Positions 1 to 8,959 are shown, counted from the first letter of the stretch. The stretch is 64,000 nucleotides of DNA from JBOGCH01 sp051656645 (GCA_051656645.1 JBOGCH010000026.1:61698-125697); one strand, 5' to 3'. Numbers and translations: made by a program. Notes: generated by a model from the sequence alone, not told the origin.

Positions 1-44
1 CACATTTTAAATATCAGCTCATTTAATCTGTCTTGCATTCCCAT
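1..44 (-). CDS. Possible 5' end of a leftward gene cut by the window edge
   Basis: Reading leftward from an ATG at 44 (or a second ATG at 38) an open frame runs off the window edge. The few residues visible (MGMQDRLNELIFKM) resemble the starts of some small helix-turn-helix proteins of Bacteroidales, but fourteen residues are far too few to identify a family. It may also be chance. Confidence 0.22.
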   Translation of the reverse strand, partial: MGMQDRLNELIFKM

Positions 45-503
45 ATTGCTTTTATTATTGAGGCACCATTATCACTTGTCATCGTTTCGCCTCACTTATA
101 TATGATATCAATATAATATCACTAACAACAGCACCTTTTTATCCTGATATATTTCTAATTCTCCAAAAGTATTGAAAAGAGAAATATCATGATCTTAACT
201 GACAATAGACATGCTATTATTGAGAATCTTTACATTAGTTTCCAACTAATTTGGAGCACCGCTTTAGTTTCTAAAAAAATAGACATTCCTCACTGTTACA
301 TCAAGCTCAGTAAATTATCTGAATGAATCTGATTCGATATTAAATATGTTAAATTGGATCAATTCTGTATTTATAGTGGAATGTAACGGGATTATTGCTA
401 TACCTTTTTATTCTGTAGCCAATATCAATATCTGAAAGAGGTGTACATACTTTAATTTCTATGCTATGCCTCACAGACATCTCGCCCAATCTTTTAAGGA
501 CAC
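45..503. other. Intergenic stretch with no recognised gene
   Basis: This AT-rich stretch lies between the left edge and the tRNA-Trp terminator. I see no convincing coding frame, RNA gene or long repeat in it. The open frames that enter it from the right overlap the tRNA and are spurious. Confidence 0.5.
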
Positions 504-533
504 AAAAAAAGCAGCGAACCGTAGTTCGCTGCT
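504..533 (-). terminator. Intrinsic terminator of tRNA-Trp
   Basis: A 10-bp perfect stem (510-519 with 524-533) with a 4-base loop is followed, on the minus strand, by a run of T residues (complement of 504-510). It starts four bases beyond the tRNA 3' end, so it fits a monocistronic tRNA transcript. Confidence 0.85.
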
Positions 534-537
534 CTTG

Positions 538-610
538 CACGGGAGGAGGGGCTCGAACCCCCGACACCTGGTTTTGGAGACCAGTGCTCTACCAACTGAG
601 CTACTCCCGT
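538..610 (-). tRNA. tRNA-Trp (anticodon CCA)
   Basis: The minus strand folds as a full cloverleaf. The 7-bp acceptor stem starts ACGGGAG and ends CTCCCGT with discriminator G. The D arm contains AGCTCAGTTGGTAGAGC. The anticodon stem CTGGT/ACCAG encloses loop CTCCAAA, giving anticodon CCA. The T arm contains GGTTCGAGCCC. The 3' CCA is not encoded and must be added after transcription. Confidence 0.96.
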
Positions 611-625
611 TTCTTGATTGCGTTG

Positions 626-657
626 CAAAGTAAGCGCTTTTTCCCGTATTGTGCAAG
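626..657 (-). promoter_or_regulatory. Probable promoter of tRNA-Trp
   Basis: On the minus strand CTTG (654-657) is followed after 20 bases by TTACTTTG (626-633), one mismatch from the Bacteroidota -7 box TAnnTTTG. The position, about 15 bases upstream of the mature tRNA 5' end, is suitable. Confidence 0.5.
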
Positions 658-743
658 CTTTCGCGTAAGTTTTTTTCATCTTTTTTTCTCATGTTTTCAC
701 ATTCAACTCACTGTCAAATGCTTACATTTGAAAAATTTTTAAT

Positions 744-1784
744 TTATTTTGCAACAACACCGCCTCCAATTACAAATTCTCCGTCATAAATGGCAATTGG
801 CTGTCCGGGAGCAACAGCCCAAGCCGGATTAGAAAGCTCAATATGTAGCTTTTCACCGCTCATATCTACCTTTACATAGCCTTCGGGGTTTAGTCCAAGG
901 CCTCGCACCTTTACTTGTAGGTGGTCATTATTTAAGTCAGCAGGCGATACAATGTGAACATTCCCCACCGTGATATGACGCTCCATTAGGGCATTTTTTA
1001 CGTCCACAATAATTTCATTACACTCAACGTTGATTTGTGCAACATACAATGCTCCATCCGTAGCAACAGGAATGCCCTGCTTTTGCCCAATGGTATAATT
1101 TAATATTCCGCTATGTTGACCAATGATTTCTCCGTTACGACGACGTATTACGCCCGGCACACCTATATTGTCCGTGTTTGCATATCTACGAATAAAATCA
1201 CGATAGTTTTCGCCTCTTAGAAAACATATTCCCATACTTTCCGGCTGCTTGGCAATTTCAATAAAACCACGCTCCTGAGCCATTTGTTTCACTTCCTGCT
1301 TATGTAGACCTCCAAGGGGCGTTAATGAACGTTGTAGAAGCGCTTGCGGCACTCCCCATAGAAAATAGGATTGATCCTTATTTGGATCCACTCCTTTACG
1401 TATATACCAATGTCCTCCGCGTTCTTCAATTCGCACATAGTGTCCGGTAGCAATTTGTAATATACCCAACTCATTTGCAGCAAGCGCAAGGAGTTTCCAT
1501 TTTATTACGTTGTTACATATAGAACACGGGTTAGGCGTACAGCCGTTTAGATAGCCTTGTACAAATTGGCTCACTATTTCGGTTTTAAACAGCTCGCGAG
1601 CTTCGTAAGTAACAATTTCTATCCCCAATTGCTGTCTTATCTTACTTAGTTTATCATTATCCGTATCTCCCCACAATTCAAGATGCACTCCTATTACTTC
1701 ATATCCCTGCTCTTGTAGCAAGCGTGTTGCCATAAAACTGTCCACGCCGCCACTTATTCCTACCACTATCTGTTTTTTCTGCAT
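744..1784 (-). CDS. mnmA: tRNA-specific 2-thiouridylase MnmA
   Basis: MnmA activates U34 of Lys, Glu and Gln tRNAs with ATP and transfers sulfur to make 2-thiouridine in the cytoplasm. The 346-residue protein has the PP-loop motif SGGVDS at residues 11-16. Its catalytic cysteines are in TPNPC (Cys87) and in SMGICF (Cys189), the pair used for persulfide transfer, and the C-terminal beta-barrel region is full length. The ATG at 1784 lies 8 bases after the stop of the upstream membrane protein, so the two are probably co-transcribed. Bacteroidales often carry more than one MnmA paralogue, so the exact tRNA set is inferred. Confidence 0.93.
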   Translation of the reverse strand: MQKKQIVVGISGGVDSFMATRLLQEQGYEVIGVHLELWGDTDNDKLSKIRQQLGIEIVTYEARELFKTEIVSQFVQGYLNGCTPNPCSICNNVIKWKLLALAANELGILQIATGHYVRIEERGGHWYIRKGVDPNKDQSYFLWGVPQALLQRSLTPLGGLHKQEVKQMAQERGFIEIAKQPESMGICFLRGENYRDFIRRYANTDNIGVPGVIRRRNGEIIGQHSGILNYTIGQKQGIPVATDGALYVAQINVECNEIIVDVKNALMERHITVGNVHIVSPADLNNDHLQVKVRGLGLNPEGYVKVDMSGEKLHIELSNPAWAVAPGQPIAIYDGEFVIGGGVVAK

Positions 1785-1792
1785 ATGAATTA

Positions 1793-3025
1793 TTATTTAA
1801 AGAAAAGATAAGCCATTCCTATTGCCGCTATAATGCCGGCAGCATCGGCAATCAGTCCACATGAAACTGCATAACGAGTACGTCTTATATTTACCGCGCC
1901 AAAATATACTGCAATGATATATAATGTTGTATCCGTAACCCCCTGCACTGACGATGCTAAACGCCCGGCAAATGAGTCCGCTCCATGCTGATTCATTGTG
2001 TCTATCATAAGTCCGCGCGCCCCACTTCCGCTTAACGGTTTCATTAACGCCGTTGGTAAGGCGTCCACAAAATCCGTATTAGCCCCAAAAGCACTCACCA
2101 CATATCTTACGCCATTCATCAATAAATCCATCGCTCCCGAAGCTCTAAACACCCCAACAGCAACAAGAATTGCTATTAAATATGGAATAATTTTAATTGC
2201 AACGGAGAAACCGTCCTTAGCACCCTCAATGAAGGCCTCGTATACATTTATTTTATTATAAAAAGCCATCCCAATAAATCCCACCATAATGGAAAATAAC
2301 AGCGCATTGGCAGTAATTCCGGAATAGTGAGCTATTTGTTCCTGTGGAAGACCGCTGAGATACCAAATTAAAAACACTATCAACGCCGTTAAGCCGCCTA
2401 AATAGGCCATCACTACCCTATTAAATAAATTAAGGCGCTGATAAGCTGCAACAGCAATTAAACCCGCTATGGTCGAGAAATAGGTGGCTAACAATATGGG
2501 GATAAAAATATCCGTCGGATCGGCTGCACCACATTGAGCCCTGTACACCATGATTGAAACCGGCACAATGGTTAGTCCCGATGTATTTAATACCAAAAAC
2601 ATGATTTGAGCATCCGAAGCCTCATCCTGACACGCATTTTCTTCATGCATCTGTTTCATTGCTCGAAGCCCTATTGGCGTTGCCGCATTGTCCAAACCAA
2701 GCATATTGGCCGACAAATTCATCATTATTGAACCATACGCCGGACTATCCGCTTTTAACGACGGAAATAAGCGTCTAAAAAAGGGATTAATGGCCTTTGC
2801 CAACACATTCACAGCTCCCCCCAACTCACCAATTTTCAAAATTCCCATCCACAACGTAAGCATACCTGTTAAGCCCAACGCAATTTCAAAGCCGGTTTTT
2901 GACATATTAAAAGTTGATGTCACCATATCGGCAAATACAGTAGCTTCGCCAAATACAACCGTGCGATAAAGCGCGACAACAAAAGCACACAAAAAGAAAA
3001 ATATCCAGATATAATTAAGTACCAT
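1793..3025 (-). CDS. Fused SpmA/SpmB-type nucleoside-recognition membrane protein
   Basis: This polytopic inner-membrane protein of about 410 residues carries two Gate (nucleoside recognition) domains. The N-terminal half resembles spore maturation protein SpmA (the NMLGLDNAATPIGLRAM region) and the C-terminal half SpmB (MKPLSGSGARGLM, then SSVQGVTDTTLYI). In spore formers these are two genes; the fusion is usual in non-sporulating Bacteroidota and its transport substrate is unknown. I place the start at the ATG at 3025 (MVLNYIW); the longer frame would need TTG at 3040, inside the T-tract of the folD terminator. It is the first gene of a probable pair with mnmA. Confidence 0.85.
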   Translation of the reverse strand: MVLNYIWIFFFLCAFVVALYRTVVFGEATVFADMVTSTFNMSKTGFEIALGLTGMLTLWMGILKIGELGGAVNVLAKAINPFFRRLFPSLKADSPAYGSIMMNLSANMLGLDNAATPIGLRAMKQMHEENACQDEASDAQIMFLVLNTSGLTIVPVSIMVYRAQCGAADPTDIFIPILLATYFSTIAGLIAVAAYQRLNLFNRVVMAYLGGLTALIVFLIWYLSGLPQEQIAHYSGITANALLFSIMVGFIGMAFYNKINVYEAFIEGAKDGFSVAIKIIPYLIAILVAVGVFRASGAMDLLMNGVRYVVSAFGANTDFVDALPTALMKPLSGSGARGLMIDTMNQHGADSFAGRLASSVQGVTDTTLYIIAVYFGAVNIRRTRYAVSCGLIADAAGIIAAIGMAYLFFK

Positions 3026-3037
3026 CTTTATTCTGTT

Positions 3038-3077
3038 CAAAAAACAGAGGGAACCAATTTCTATCAGTTCCCTCCGT
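3038..3077 (-). terminator. Intrinsic terminator downstream of folD
   Basis: GAGGGAAC (3047-3054) pairs with GTTCCCTC (3067-3074), and on the minus strand a six-T run follows. It separates folD from the spm-mnmA pair and almost touches the spm start. Confidence 0.8.
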
Positions 3078-3176
3078 ATATTTATACGTTAATAATCTAT
3101 TTTAAGGGATTAGGTACGCAACACCACACGCAATCCCTCAGCGTTATTATAACGAAAGCGCGTTTCTTAGTTTAAA

Positions 3177-4052
3177 TTACCCGCGTTGTTTGGCTGCTTG
3201 TAACGTATTTTGCAATAACGACACAATTGTCATAATTCCCACTCCACCAGGAACAGGTGTAATATATGAGCATAAAGGAGCAACCTCGTCAAACTTAACA
3301 TCGCCAACCAAACGGAATCCCGATTTTGTTTCTGTCGATGGAATACGGTGAATACCAACGTCAACAACAACGGCACCCTCTTTTACCATTTCCTTGGTAA
3401 CAAATTGCGGCTGCCCCAATGCAACTATTAAGATATCCGCTTGGCGCGTATACTCTTCTAAGTTAGCCGTACGGCTGTGGCAAATAGTTACCGTGCAGTT
3501 TGCATGCTTATCCTTACGTGACATAAGTACCGCCATAGGCGTACCTACAATGTTACTGCGTCCAAGTACAACACAATGTTTGCCTTCGGTTTTTATATCG
3601 TAACGTTTTAGTAACTCAACAATTCCGGCCGGTGTAGCAGGCAAGAACGTAGGTAAACCTACAACCATTTTGCCAACATTCATAGGATGGAAACCATCTA
3701 CATCTTTATCAGGGTCAATAGCCATTAATACACGCTCTTCCGAGATATGTCTAGGAAGAGGCAATTGAACTATAAACCCGTCTATATCGTCATCGTTATT
3801 TAAACGGTGAATCAATTCTAACAATTGGTCCTCTGTAGTCTCCTCACCAAGGGCGAATTCAGTACTTTTAAATCCCACCTCTTTACATGAACGTACTTTA
3901 CTGGACACATACGTTTCGCTAGCCGGATCATTACCCACAATTACTGCCGCCAAATGAGGTATCTTCTCACCTGCAGCTTTTATACGCGTAACCTCCTGCG
4001 CAATCTCCTCCTTTATTTGAGAGGCTATTTTTTTTCCATCAATTAATTCCAT
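3177..4052 (-). CDS. folD: Bifunctional methylene-THF dehydrogenase/cyclohydrolase FolD
   Basis: FolD interconverts 5,10-methylene-, methenyl- and 10-formyl-tetrahydrofolate in cytosolic one-carbon metabolism, using NADP or NAD. The 291 residues match the family length. The catalytic YVxxK motif is YVSSK (Tyr48, Lys52), QLPLPRHI sits in the substrate-binding region, GRSNIVGTPMA is in the dinucleotide-binding part, and PVPGGVGIMT lies near the C terminus. It has its own terminator downstream and follows ffh on the same strand after 83 bases containing a hairpin. Confidence 0.96.
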   Translation of the reverse strand: MELIDGKKIASQIKEEIAQEVTRIKAAGEKIPHLAAVIVGNDPASETYVSSKVRSCKEVGFKSTEFALGEETTEDQLLELIHRLNNDDDIDGFIVQLPLPRHISEERVLMAIDPDKDVDGFHPMNVGKMVVGLPTFLPATPAGIVELLKRYDIKTEGKHCVVLGRSNIVGTPMAVLMSRKDKHANCTVTICHSRTANLEEYTRQADILIVALGQPQFVTKEMVKEGAVVVDVGIHRIPSTETKSGFRLVGDVKFDEVAPLCSYITPVPGGVGIMTIVSLLQNTLQAAKQRG

Positions 4053-4085
4053 GCTTAATTATTGTTTAGTGAGTAATTATAAACA

Positions 4086-4123
4086 AAGAAGGTTACGCCT
4101 CCCGTTATGGGCGGAGTAACCTT
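4086..4123 (-). terminator. Terminator hairpin downstream of ffh
   Basis: AAGGTTAC (4089-4096) pairs with GTAACCTT (4116-4123), with a GC-rich but mismatched inner stem. On the minus strand it is followed by TTCTTTGTTT, a T-rich but interrupted tail. Confidence 0.6.
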
Positions 4124-4135
4124 ACTCTATAATTT

Positions 4136-5461
4136 TTATCGTTTCATTCCGGGCATTCGTTTCATAAACTTACCACCGCCCGAAAGCATTTTCATCATTT
4201 TTTTCGACTCTTCGAACTGTTTCAACAAACGGTTCACATCCTGTACGGTTGTTCCGCTACCGTCTGCAATACGTTTACGGCGAGTACCGTTAATTAATAG
4301 CGGATTTGTACGCTCCTCTGGCGTCATGGAGTAAATAATAGCTTCAACGCCTTTAAATGCGTCATCGTCAATATCCACGTCCTTAAGCGCTTTTCCAACA
4401 CCTGGGATCATTGAAGCAAGCTCCTTAATGTTACCCATTTTTTTAATTTGCTGTATTTGCGATAAGAAGTCATTAAAATCAAACTGATTTTTCGTAATCT
4501 TCTTTTGTAGCTTTTTAGCTTCCTCTGCATCAAATTGCTCTTGCGCACGTTCTACAAGCGATACAATATCACCCATACCCAAAATACGGTCAGCCATACG
4601 TTCAGGATAGAAAGCGTCTAACGCGTCAAGTTTCTCACCTGTTCCAACAAATTTAATAGGCTTTTCAACTACTGTACGGATAGATAACGCAGCACCACCA
4701 CGTGTATCACCATCAAGTTTTGTTAAAACTACTCCGTCAAAGTTTAAGCGCTCGTTAAATTCTTTTGCTGTATTAACGGCATCCTGTCCTGTCATTGAGT
4801 CAACAACAAACAAGGTTTCAGTTGGGTGAATAGCATTTTTAATGGCTGCAATCTCTTGCATCATTTGCTCATCCACTGCTAAACGTCCGGCAGTATCCAC
4901 AATAACAACATCGTTACCGTTGGTTTTAGCTTGTTTTATAGCATCCTCGGCAATTTTTACCGGGTTATTTGTTGTTAAGTCAGAGTATACCGGAACACCT
5001 ATTTGCTCACCAAGCACTTTTAACTGCTCAATAGCGGCAGGACGATAAACGTCACAAGCAACAAGTAAAGGATTCTTTCCTTTTTTTGTTTTAAGCAAGT
5101 TTGCAAATTTTCCGGAAAAAGTTGTTTTACCCGAACCTTGTAATCCGGACATTAGGATAATTGCAGGGCTTCCTTTTAAATTAACCTCAACATTACTTCC
5201 TCCCATTAATTCAACCAACTCATCGTGAACAATTTTCACCATCATTTGGCCCGGCTTAACAGCAGTAAGTACATTCATACCCATTGCTTTGTCTTTTACT
5301 CTTTTCGTAAAATCCTTCGCAATTTTATAGTTAACATCGGCATCCAAAAGCGAGCGACGTACTTCCTTCATGGTTTCCGCTACGTTCAACTCAGTAATCT
5401 GTCCCTGTCCCTTTAATATCTTAAACGAGCGTTCAAGCTTCTCCGATAAATTCTCAAACAT
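4136..5461 (-). CDS. ffh: Signal recognition particle GTPase Ffh
   Basis: Ffh binds SRP RNA and signal sequences of nascent membrane proteins and delivers ribosomes to FtsY. The 441-residue protein has the helical N domain, then the G domain with P-loop GLQGSGKT (106-113) and DTAGRL, and the methionine-rich M domain ending in MMKMLSGGGKFMKRMPGMKR. Length and domain order are normal. It starts at ATG 5461 with its own promoter upstream. No SRP RNA gene was recognised in the window. Confidence 0.97.
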   Translation of the reverse strand: MFENLSEKLERSFKILKGQGQITELNVAETMKEVRRSLLDADVNYKIAKDFTKRVKDKAMGMNVLTAVKPGQMMVKIVHDELVELMGGSNVEVNLKGSPAIILMSGLQGSGKTTFSGKFANLLKTKKGKNPLLVACDVYRPAAIEQLKVLGEQIGVPVYSDLTTNNPVKIAEDAIKQAKTNGNDVVIVDTAGRLAVDEQMMQEIAAIKNAIHPTETLFVVDSMTGQDAVNTAKEFNERLNFDGVVLTKLDGDTRGGAALSIRTVVEKPIKFVGTGEKLDALDAFYPERMADRILGMGDIVSLVERAQEQFDAEEAKKLQKKITKNQFDFNDFLSQIQQIKKMGNIKELASMIPGVGKALKDVDIDDDAFKGVEAIIYSMTPEERTNPLLINGTRRKRIADGSGTTVQDVNRLLKQFEESKKMMKMLSGGGKFMKRMPGMKR

Positions 5462-5525
5462 AGTAATTCGATATATTTTTATTTATTTGTTTTATTATTA
5501 TGGTGTTTTCACAACACATGCCCGG

Positions 5526-5555
5526 CAAAATTAATAAATTATTGTACACAACAAT
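5526..5555 (-). promoter_or_regulatory. Predicted ffh promoter
   Basis: On the minus strand ATTG (5552-5555) is followed after 18 bases by TAATTTTG (5526-5533), which matches TAnnTTTG. The predicted leader would be roughly 55-60 bases. Confidence 0.6.
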
Positions 5556-5591
5556 AATCTATCCCCACTCATTTTTAGCCTATTTGTTGAA

Positions 5592-6257
5592 CTAAACGTT
5601 ACGTTTGCCAATATTTTTAAGCACAATGAAAGTTTTATCGATAAGCGCATTATCCACAACCACCGTAAACTCATTGGTTGAGGAAATAACCTCTGTTAAG
5701 TTTATACCCTCCCAAGACAACTCCTTCATAATGCTATAATAAAAACCAGCCTGCATACTATTTCCTTTAGGCAACTTAAGTGTTACGGAAGACAGGCTTG
5801 ACTGTTTATACAAACACGTCTCATTTTTGAAATACTCGTCTATCACAGGAATCATAGCATCACTAATAACAAGGTTGGTTTCAAACACACCTTGCACCAT
5901 GGTATAAAATACTTCATCATTTCTCACCAACTGTTTTAGAACTTCAATGTGACAATCCAACAATGTAGGCGAATTTTTAAAGGTATAATCGCATAAATTA
6001 CTACGTAATATAATATCGCCCATATTACTCAATAACTTATTTAATTGGACTTGCTCTCGCACTTGCAAATATGGAGCCAATCTATTAAGTGCCATTACAA
6101 TAGCTCCCGTATTTACACTTTTTCCCAAAGCTTGCTCTACATCCGCTTGCAATTGACGTGCTAATGAAGAAACATTAATAATGCCTGCAGCCAACGACTC
6201 GGACAAATAAGGACGATGCTTTACTATATCCTCTACAATATGTGAAATGCTTACCAT
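5592..6257 (-). CDS. Conserved hypothetical protein with C-terminal ACT-like region
   Basis: About 221 residues, soluble, with no signal peptide. The N-terminal part is helical, with regular hydrophobic spacing. The last 75 residues (from SLSSVTLKLP through GINLTEVISSTNEFTVVVDN) read like an ACT fold: strand, helix, strand, then the EVISSTNEFTVVV strand typical of aspartate-kinase-like ACT repeats. There is no kinase domain, so the name aspartate kinase sometimes given to such proteins would mislead. A regulatory ligand-binding role is inferred. I use the ATG at 6257; the frame extends only to TTG further out. A strong promoter-like sequence lies just upstream. Confidence 0.6.
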   Translation of the reverse strand: MVSISHIVEDIVKHRPYLSESLAAGIINVSSLARQLQADVEQALGKSVNTGAIVMALNRLAPYLQVREQVQLNKLLSNMGDIILRSNLCDYTFKNSPTLLDCHIEVLKQLVRNDEVFYTMVQGVFETNLVISDAMIPVIDEYFKNETCLYKQSSLSSVTLKLPKGNSMQAGFYYSIMKELSWEGINLTEVISSTNEFTVVVDNALIDKTFIVLKNIGKRNV

Positions 6258-6287
6258 AGTATTCAATACTTTTTGTTAAATTCTAAA

Positions 6288-6318
6288 CAAAGATATCTCA
6301 TTTTTATCAAACAACAAA
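6288..6318 (-). promoter_or_regulatory. Predicted promoter of the ACT-like gene
   Basis: On the minus strand TTTG (6315-6318) is followed after 19 bases by TATCTTTG (6288-6295). Both boxes match the Bacteroidota housekeeping consensus and the spacing is ideal. Confidence 0.75.
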
Positions 6319-6363
6319 ATCAAATAACACAAAATGTATTTTTACTGCAAAATAAATAAACAC

Positions 6364-6394
6364 AAAAAAAAGAGTCAGCATTTATTCCGACTCT
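6364..6394 (-). terminator. Terminator of the small HTH-like gene
   Basis: AGAGTC (6371-6376) pairs with GACTCT (6389-6394), and on the minus strand a run of eight T follows. It sits about 25 bases past the stop of the small gene at 6418. Confidence 0.75.
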
Positions 6395-6417
6395 CCTTTT
6401 ATATCAAAAAAATGTTT

Positions 6418-6666
6418 CTAGTAATGTGGGATCATGCTACGAGCTCTATCAAGAATCGTTGCATCATCCAATTCAACTACGCCACCATCGGGGCCTTGTT
6501 CAAAGTGATAACCTACAGATGTACCTTCATCGTAATCATCGCCACCAAAATAGTTTCTAACTGTTTCTACATCAAGATGTAAGTCATCTGCTATTTTTTG
6601 CATACTGCCATCAGGGAGCATGTCCTTGATTCGTCTTAATTCATTAAATGTAATCATTGTAGCCAT
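6418..6666 (-). CDS. Small helix-turn-helix-like protein, 82 residues
   Basis: The N-terminal half (MITFNELRRIKDMLPDGSMQKIADDLHLDVETVRNYFGG) has the pattern of a short helix-turn-helix, with IADDLHLDVETVRNYF as the recognition part. The C-terminal half is acidic (DDYDEG, VVELDDATILDRA). I recognise it only as a small conserved Bacteroidales type without assigned function. Starts are possible at ATG 6666 (MATM) or ATG 6657 (MITF). An AATATTTG box only a few bases upstream (6671-6678) would give a nearly leaderless transcript if used. Confidence 0.65.
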   Translation of the reverse strand: MATMITFNELRRIKDMLPDGSMQKIADDLHLDVETVRNYFGGDDYDEGTSVGYHFEQGPDGGVVELDDATILDRARSMIPHY

Positions 6667-6922
6667 ATCGCAAATATTTTTAGTAGTTATTCGATGTAAT
6701 AAATTTATGACAATATTTTGTGATAGACAAGAGCAAATACCCATTATATTTCTCTATTTCACAAAAATATAACAATCTCTTCACGTCATTGAGAATTTGC
6801 TTTTCGCACATGGATATACTTAGATTTTTTATTTATTTATGTTTACATTATTTTAGTCAAAACCTCCTCCAAATAACTTCAATTCACTCCCATAGTCACC
6901 CTCTACCCTCTCTCCAACCACA

Positions 6923-7105
6923 CTCTGCTCTCGCTCTGTTTACTCTCTGGTTGCTCCCTGGTTGCACGCTGTTAAATCCGCATTAAGTTCGTATCAAGTT
7001 CGTGTTAACTTCGTGTCTATAGATACGAACATGACACGAACTTGATACGAACTTAATGCGAAGTTGATAGGGAGCAACCAGAGAGTAAACAGAGCGAGAG
7101 CAGAG
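6923..7105. repeat. Long inverted repeat built from 11-base degenerate units (element A)
   Basis: This 183-base element lies between two divergent genes. The outer arms 6923-6958 and 7070-7105 are perfect reverse complements (36 bases). The inner arms 6980-7005 and 7034-7059 are also perfect (26 bases). Between outer and inner arms the left side has 21 bases and the right side 10, a difference of exactly one 11-base unit. Units such as GATACGAACTT, AATGCGAAGTT and AACCAGAGAGT follow each other with an 11-base step, so the element cannot be a simple in-frame coding repeat. The centre reads TCTATAGATACGAAC. Nothing else was recognised in 6667-7212. Confidence 0.85.
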
Positions 7106-7212
7106 AGAGGCTCAAAGCCGGTTATTATGCTCATTTAACGAGAATGCGAGGTAACACCTATTGCACTTATAACACCGATTATAAACACAACCTAGTAAAT
7201 AGACCGCAGAAA

Positions 7213-7244
7213 CTTGAATTTATTAAACATTATAATTATTTTTA
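7213..7244 (+). promoter_or_regulatory. Possible promoter of the nucleoside kinase gene
   Basis: CTTG (7213-7216), then 20 bases, then TATTTTTA (7237-7244), one mismatch from TAnnTTTG. It leaves a leader of about 25 bases before the ATG at 7274. Confidence 0.4.
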
Positions 7245-7273
7245 CGTTTAGACAAACTTAATTACACATTAAC

Positions 7274-8959
7274 ATGACAGACTTTACTACACAACAAAAT
7301 AAAATAACTGTTTTTTGCGAAAACAACGATAAATCCTACAAAGTTCCCGGAGGTACAACACTTTTAGAGCTAAAAAAGCTAGCACTACCCGATGATACAC
7401 ATAACATTGTTGGCGCGCTTATTAATAACCAGACAGAGGATTTGTTTTATGCCTTTTACAAACCCAAAAGCGTTAAGTTTATTGACATTAAGTCACTCGA
7501 TGGGATGAGCATTTATAAGCGCTCGTTGATATTTCTTTTATACACAGCCGTTAAACAACTTTATCCACGACAACACTTAAGTGTTGAGTATTTTATATCG
7601 AATGGTACATTTTGCCGCATAGGCAATTCGCATAGCCCCATAAAGCAAGACGTTATTGACAACATTAAACAACGCATGCAAGAGCTTGTTGCAGCAAATT
7701 TATGGATTACAAAGAATGAAATATTGACTGTGGATGCCGTTAAGCGTTTCAATAGAGATGGACTAAAGGACAAGGGGGATTTGCTGCTTACACGCGGCAA
7801 GTTGTATACATCTGTTTATAAACTGGACGGCGTTAGCGATTACTATTACGGTACACTTGCGCCTTGCACTGGTTGCTTAAGTAGGTTTGACTTAATTCCG
7901 TATAGAGACGGTATGTTGCTGTGTCCACCGGATCCGTCCAATACCGAAGGACTAATGCCGGTTATTCCGCAAGATAAATTATTTAACGTATTCCGTGAGC
8001 ATAAGGAATGGGGCAAAATTTTAAACGTTCAGAATATTGGCGATTTAAACAGAATGATTGAGCATCAGGAAATTGGCACAGTTATAAAGGTTAGCGAAGC
8101 GTTACATGAGAAGAAAATATCGCAAATTGCCGATATGATAAAAAAACAGCATCGCAAACTGAAAATTATTATGATTGCCGGTCCTTCCTCGTCGGGGAAA
8201 ACCACATTTGGAAAACGTCTAAGCATACAACTTCTTGTTAATGGTATTACGCCTATTAACTTATCGCTTGATAATTATTTTGTCAACCGCGAACATACCC
8301 CTAAGGATGAGTTTGGAGAGTACGATTTTGAAGCCATTGGCGCATTGGACTTAGAAACTTTTTCCAAGGATATGAATCGTTTATTAAACGGAGAAGAAAT
8401 TGAAATCCCTAAATTCTCATTTGAAACAGGTCAACGTTTCTATGATGGGGAAATGCTACAAATTGAGAACAACAATGTTATTATTGTTGAAGGTATACAT
8501 GGTTTAAATCCGGCACTGACCGAATTACTGCCACAAGATAAATTATTTAAAATTTTTATTTCAGCACTGACCTCCATAAGTATTGACAAACACAATATTA
8601 TTTCCCCATCGGATAACAGACTAATTCGCAGATTAGTTCGTGATGCAAAATACCGTAATTACTCGGCAGTGGAGACAATTAAGCGTTGGGATAGTGTCCT
8701 TTTAGGGGAACATAGAAATATTATTCCTTATCAGGAGGAAGCAGATGTTATGTTTAATACTGCATTAATATATGAGCTAGGCGTACTAAAACAGTATGCC
8801 GAACCGCTTCTAAATGAGGTACTCTCATTTTACCCGGAGCACTCAAAAGCGCAGAAATTGTTAAAATTTTTCTCTTATTTTAAAACCATTCCTACTAGAG
8901 AAATACCTCCAACTTCCTTACTCAGAGAGTTTTTGGGAGGTAGTTCATTTAAATATTGA
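7274..8959 (+). CDS. TGS-domain nucleoside kinase (uridine kinase/PRK family)
   Basis: This 561-residue cytosolic protein combines three parts. Residues 1-70 form a TGS domain (KITVFCENNDKSYKVPGGTTLLEL), as in threonyl-tRNA synthetase. Residues about 75-270 resemble the second additional domain of that synthetase. Residues about 290-500 form a uridine kinase/phosphoribulokinase-like P-loop kinase, with GPSSSGKT at 303-310 and NYFVNREHTPKDEFGEYDFE in the substrate lid. It is a known Bacteroidota and Firmicutes architecture annotated as nucleoside kinase; the real substrate is not evident from sequence. It stands alone after element A. Confidence 0.85.
   Translation: MTDFTTQQNKITVFCENNDKSYKVPGGTTLLELKKLALPDDTHNIVGALINNQTEDLFYAFYKPKSVKFIDIKSLDGMSIYKRSLIFLLYTAVKQLYPRQHLSVEYFISNGTFCRIGNSHSPIKQDVIDNIKQRMQELVAANLWITKNEILTVDAVKRFNRDGLKDKGDLLLTRGKLYTSVYKLDGVSDYYYGTLAPCTGCLSRFDLIPYRDGMLLCPPDPSNTEGLMPVIPQDKLFNVFREHKEWGKILNVQNIGDLNRMIEHQEIGTVIKVSEALHEKKISQIADMIKKQHRKLKIIMIAGPSSSGKTTFGKRLSIQLLVNGITPINLSLDNYFVNREHTPKDEFGEYDFEAIGALDLETFSKDMNRLLNGEEIEIPKFSFETGQRFYDGEMLQIENNNVIIVEGIHGLNPALTELLPQDKLFKIFISALTSISIDKHNIISPSDNRLIRRLVRDAKYRNYSAVETIKRWDSVLLGEHRNIIPYQEEADVMFNTALIYELGVLKQYAEPLLNEVLSFYPEHSKAQKLLKFFSYFKTIPTREIPPTSLLREFLGGSSFKY

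Noticed and set aside
1..537. Integrated element attached to tRNA-Trp
   Set aside because: No integrase, no direct repeat of the tRNA 3' end and no foreign gene is visible in the part of the flank inside the window.
461..742. Open frames on both strands across 349-742
   Set aside because: They run through the tRNA-Trp gene and its terminator; the coding appearance comes from the tRNA.
6923..7105. Reading the 11-base repeats as a CRISPR array
   Set aside because: Units are adjacent without spacers, only 11 bases long, degenerate and palindromic as a whole; no cas genes are present.
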